Positions 4,608-6,824 of a stretch of 6,824 nt of DNA are shown piece after piece. Source of the DNA: an uncultured Oscillibacter sp. (lineage in GTDB: Bacteria > Bacillota > Clostridia > Oscillospirales > Oscillospiraceae); contig CAMNAE010000084.1 of assembly GCA_946530565.1 (NCBI GenBank), positions 1 through 6,824 on the forward strand. Reading direction: 5' to 3'. Position 1 is the stretch's first letter; each line of letters begins with the position of its first letter. Below the pieces are notes generated by a model, which searched no databases, was not told where the DNA came from, and was given only the letters and a program-made list of their open reading frames with translations. The position numbers and the translations under genes are program-made.

Positions 4608-5900
4608 TCGGCTGGCGCTCTTGCTATCGTATTGTTTGGATCACTGTTTGTGTTCCTGTTCCTGGGCATCCCTGTCGGCTTTGCGCTCGGCATGTCCGCC
4701 CTGTGCGGCATCATCGCCGGCGGCACCCAGACTCTTGGCTTCCTGAGCCAGACCATGGTCGCAGGCTGCGACTCCTTCCCGATCCTCGCGATCCCGATGT
4801 TCATTCTCGCCGGTGAGATGATGGGCGGCGGCGGCGTGTCCCGGCGCATCCTCAACGTCTTCAAGGCGACCTTCGGCCGCATGTACGGCGGCCTTGCGAT
4901 CTGCACGGTCGCGTTCTGCATGTTCTTCGCGGCGGTCTCCGGCTCCGGTCCGGCGACGGTCGCGGCTGTCGGCGCGATGGTGGTCCCCACCATGCTCGAA
5001 GAGGGCTATGACAAGTCCTTCACGCTCGCGCTGATCGCCTGCGCCGGCGGCATCGGCGTCATCATCCCGCCCTCGATCCCGATGGTGTTCTACGGCATTT
5101 CGACCGGCGCCTCGATCGGCAACCTGTTCATGGCCGGTATGCTTCCGGGCATCCTGATCGGTCTGTGCCTGATCGCCTACTGCTACTACGAGGGCCGCAA
5201 GCACGGCTGGAAGAACGACAAGGCTGAGTTCTCCTGGAAGGCTGTCGGCAAGGCTCTGCTCGACGGCGCTGCCGCGCTGCTCGATCCCGTCATCATTCTC
5301 GGCGGCATCTATGCCGGCATCTTCACCCCGACCGAGGCCGCCGCCGTCGCGATCTTCTACGCGCTCTTCTGCGGCGTCGTCGTGTATCGCGAGATGACCT
5401 TCTCGAAGCTCATCACGGTGCTCAAGGGCGCCGTCTCCACGACCGGCACCACGATGTGCATCCTCGGCGCCGCGACGGCCTTCGCGAAGATCCTGTCGCT
5501 TGCGAACATCCCCACCGTCGTCGCCAACGCGATCATCTCCTTCTCCGATAACAAGATCATCATCCTGATCCTGATCAACGTCCTGCTGCTGATCGTCGGC
5601 TGCTTCATGGATACGACGCCGGCGATGCTGATCCTCGCGCCCATCCTGATGCCCATCGCCACCGGCCTCGGTGTCGATATCATCCACTTCGGTATCATCA
5701 TGGTCGTGAACCTCGCGATCGGCTTCATCACCCCGCCGCTGGGCATCAACCTCTTCGTGGCGTCCCGCCTGAGCGACGAGCCGCTGAGCACGGTCATCAA
5801 GGGTATCATCCCCTTCATCTGCATCATGCTCTTCGACCTGATCCTGATCACCTACATCCCGGCCATCTCGCTCACGCTCGTGAAGCTGATCACCGGCTGA
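4605..5900 (+). CDS. dctM: TRAP transporter large membrane permease (DctM family)
   Basis: This 431-residue hydrophobic permease has many membrane helices (roughly a dozen) and is the ion-driven transport subunit of the TRAP system. Its length is typical of the family. Landmarks in order are GIPVGFALG (21-29), DSFPILAIPMFILAGEMM, the first re-entrant region with SGSGPATVAA (from Ser112), GIGVIIPPSIP with Pro155-Pro156, FTPTEAAAVA, PAMLILAPILMPI, and the second symmetric region GFITPPLGINLF (I375 to N382). The internal duplication of the PPS and PPLG motifs fits the elevator-type fold with two re-entrant hairpins. It is translated with dctQ through a one-base overlap and is followed by a strong hairpin. 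No truncation or missing motif was seen. Confidence 0.97.
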   Translation: MSAGALAIVLFGSLFVFLFLGIPVGFALGMSALCGIIAGGTQTLGFLSQTMVAGCDSFPILAIPMFILAGEMMGGGGVSRRILNVFKATFGRMYGGLAICTVAFCMFFAAVSGSGPATVAAVGAMVVPTMLEEGYDKSFTLALIACAGGIGVIIPPSIPMVFYGISTGASIGNLFMAGMLPGILIGLCLIAYCYYEGRKHGWKNDKAEFSWKAVGKALLDGAAALLDPVIILGGIYAGIFTPTEAAAVAIFYALFCGVVVYREMTFSKLITVLKGAVSTTGTTMCILGAATAFAKILSLANIPTVVANAIISFSDNKIIILILINVLLLIVGCFMDTTPAMLILAPILMPIATGLGVDIIHFGIIMVVNLAIGFITPPLGINLFVASRLSDEPLSTVIKGIIPFICIMLFDLILITYIPAISLTLVKLITG

Positions 5901-5930
5901 TGAGGGATCAGCCCTTACGCGCTTAGATCC

Positions 5931-5978
5931 AAGCGCCCCCATCTCCCGCCATGGGGGATGGGGGCGCTTTCTTTACAT
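5931..5978 (+). terminator. Strong intrinsic terminator after dctM
   Basis: Positions 5931-5947 pair with 5953-5969 around the five-base loop GCCAT. The 17-pair stem is mostly G-C with a single G-U wobble and is followed by TTTCTTT. It ends only ~25 bases before the next gene's start, leaving no room for a promoter in between. It either terminates most transcripts from dctPQM or acts as a read-through control and 3' stabiliser ahead of the transaldolase gene. Confidence 0.85.
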
Positions 5979-5987
5979 TCCAGTTTC

Positions 5988-5993
5988 GGGAGG
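5988..5993 (+). promoter_or_regulatory. Ribosome binding site of the transaldolase-family gene
   Basis: GGGAGG lies 9 bases before ATG at 6003 and fixes this start. A strong site directly after a strong terminator indicates that the downstream gene is nevertheless meant to be translated from a read-through or processed transcript. Confidence 0.8.
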
Positions 5994-6002
5994 AACTATA
6001 CT

Positions 6003-6824
6003 ATGAGCAATTATGTAAGCCCCCTGCAGGAGGCGGCCGAGCGCTGGCCGCAGACCCAGCTTTGGAACGACTCCTGCGGCATGGCGGATATCGACCTGGC
6101 CCTGAAGCGCGGCGGCAGCGGCGCGACGAGCAACCCGGTCATCGTCGGCAACGTCCTGCGCCGCGAGATGAATCTCTGGGAAGGCCGGCTGCGGGAGCTC
6201 ATCGACGTGGAGATGCCCGGCGCGACCGAGAAGGAGATCTGCTGGGCGATCTCGAAGGAAGCAGGACTCAAGGGCGCCGAGAAGCTTCTGCCGCTCTTCG
6301 ACGCGACGAACGGCGTCAAGGGCTGGCAGGCGATGCAGGTCGACCCCGTGTACTACCGCTCCGCCGAGAAGACCGTCGCCCACGCTGAGGAGCTCAGCTC
6401 TCTCGGCCGGAACATCCTCATCAAAATGCCCGTCTCGACCGCCGGCATCACCGCGATCGAGGAGTGCACATACCGCGGCATCAGCGTCAACGGAACCGTC
6501 TGCTTCGGCGTGCCGCAGGGCATCGCGGTCGCCGAGGCGATCGAGCGGGGCCTGAAGCGCCGCGAGGCTGAGGGCAAGAGCATCGACGGCATCCGCTGCT
6601 CCTGCACGATCATGACCGGCCGCACCGACGACTATATGCGCCGGCTCGTCGCCGAGCGCGAGACCCCGATCACGGCCGAGTTCCTCGACTGCGCGGGCGA
6701 GGCGATCTTCAAGAAGATCTATAAAATTTATCAGGAACGCGGATATCGCGCCAAGCTCCTCGTCGCGAACAACAACAGCCACTTCCTCTGGACGCGCTTT
6801 TTGGGCGGCGACATCCTGATGACC
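6003..6824 (+). CDS. Transaldolase-family protein, 3' end beyond window
   Basis: The first 274 residues are visible and the frame stays open to the right edge. Transaldolases move a three-carbon dihydroxyacetone unit between sugars through a Schiff base on lysine, in the cytoplasm. Visible family landmarks, aligned by eye to the well-known enzyme, are LWNDSCGMADID with Asp23 (strand-1 aspartate), ATSNP at 41-45 with Asn44, the Schiff-base lysine Lys141 in ILIKMP, and GISVNGTVCFG with Asn163 and Thr165. IMTGRTDDY then holds the phosphate-region arginine. The N-terminal WNDSCGMADI form and the long inserts suggest a subfamily distinct from housekeeping TalB, so no gene symbol is given. It lies 102 bases after dctM and behind a strong terminator. 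It probably acts on carbon derived from the TRAP substrate, with the dehydrogenase providing the redox step. The true substrate pair is not predictable from sequence alone. Confidence 0.87.
   Translation, partial: MSNYVSPLQEAAERWPQTQLWNDSCGMADIDLALKRGGSGATSNPVIVGNVLRREMNLWEGRLRELIDVEMPGATEKEICWAISKEAGLKGAEKLLPLFDATNGVKGWQAMQVDPVYYRSAEKTVAHAEELSSLGRNILIKMPVSTAGITAIEECTYRGISVNGTVCFGVPQGIAVAEAIERGLKRREAEGKSIDGIRCSCTIMTGRTDDYMRRLVAERETPITAEFLDCAGEAIFKKIYKIYQERGYRAKLLVANNNSHFLWTRFLGGDILMT

Noticed and set aside
4641..5942. 433-codon minus-strand open frame antisense to dctM
   Set aside because: Its composition is dominated by Asp, Glu, Arg, His and Gly, as expected from the complement of a membrane-protein gene; it has no domain and dctM is unmistakable on the plus strand.
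5972..6002. Possible promoter TTTACA ... TATACT before the transaldolase gene
   Set aside because: The spacer is 19 bases and transcription would begin after the ATG, so it could not make the start codon or ribosome binding site.
5951..6388. 145-codon plus-strand open frame over the dctM terminator and transaldolase start
   Set aside because: It starts within the terminator hairpin, is Arg/Gly/Ala-rich, and overlaps the transaldolase frame, which has the catalytic motifs and a proper ribosome binding site.

Overview
The window looks like a chromosomal segment of a GC-rich Gram-positive anaerobe of the Clostridia, probably near Oscillospiraceae. The reasons are an LCP-family cell-wall protein with a Glu-Pro linker, a lipoprotein solute-binding protein with a long Ser/Ala/Pro linker after its lipobox, strong GGAGG-type ribosome binding sites, sigma-A-like promoters, and strong preference for C- or G-ending codons. 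The taxonomic call is inference from style, not from a marker gene.

Layout. Positions 1-122 form a convergent 3' junction with two hairpins. The second hairpin contains the stop codon of the minus-strand LCP gene (120-1193). A 582-base intergenic region (1194-1775) separates that gene from a plus-strand cluster transcribed away from it. This region holds a clear promoter for the LCP gene, a degenerate 7-base tandem repeat, an AT-rich stretch with repeated ACGAACAAA words, a promoter for the plus-strand cluster, and a GC-rich leader hairpin.

The plus-strand cluster is: an NAD-type short-chain dehydrogenase (1776-2522); a complete TRAP transporter made of dctP (2677-3909), dctQ (4093-4605) and dctM (4605-5900); and a transaldolase-family gene (6003 to beyond the right edge). 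The last gene is open to the window end. A terminator-like hairpin sits between dctP and dctQ, and a stronger one sits between dctM and the transaldolase gene. No promoter was found after either, so both probably work as partial terminators or RNA stabilisers that grade expression across one transcription unit.

Working together. The binding protein captures an external, probably carboxylated, substrate, and DctQM imports it using an ion gradient. The dehydrogenase would oxidise or reduce a hydroxyl or keto group on the substrate or a product. The transaldolase-family enzyme would handle a Schiff-base C-C bond step in sugar-type carbon flow. The actual substrate cannot be read from the sequence. 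No regulator gene is present in the window. I saw no RNA genes, insertion sequences, CRISPR arrays or defence genes, and nothing that can firmly be called an undescribed system. The most interesting parts are the unassigned catabolic cluster, its internal terminators and the intergenic repeats.
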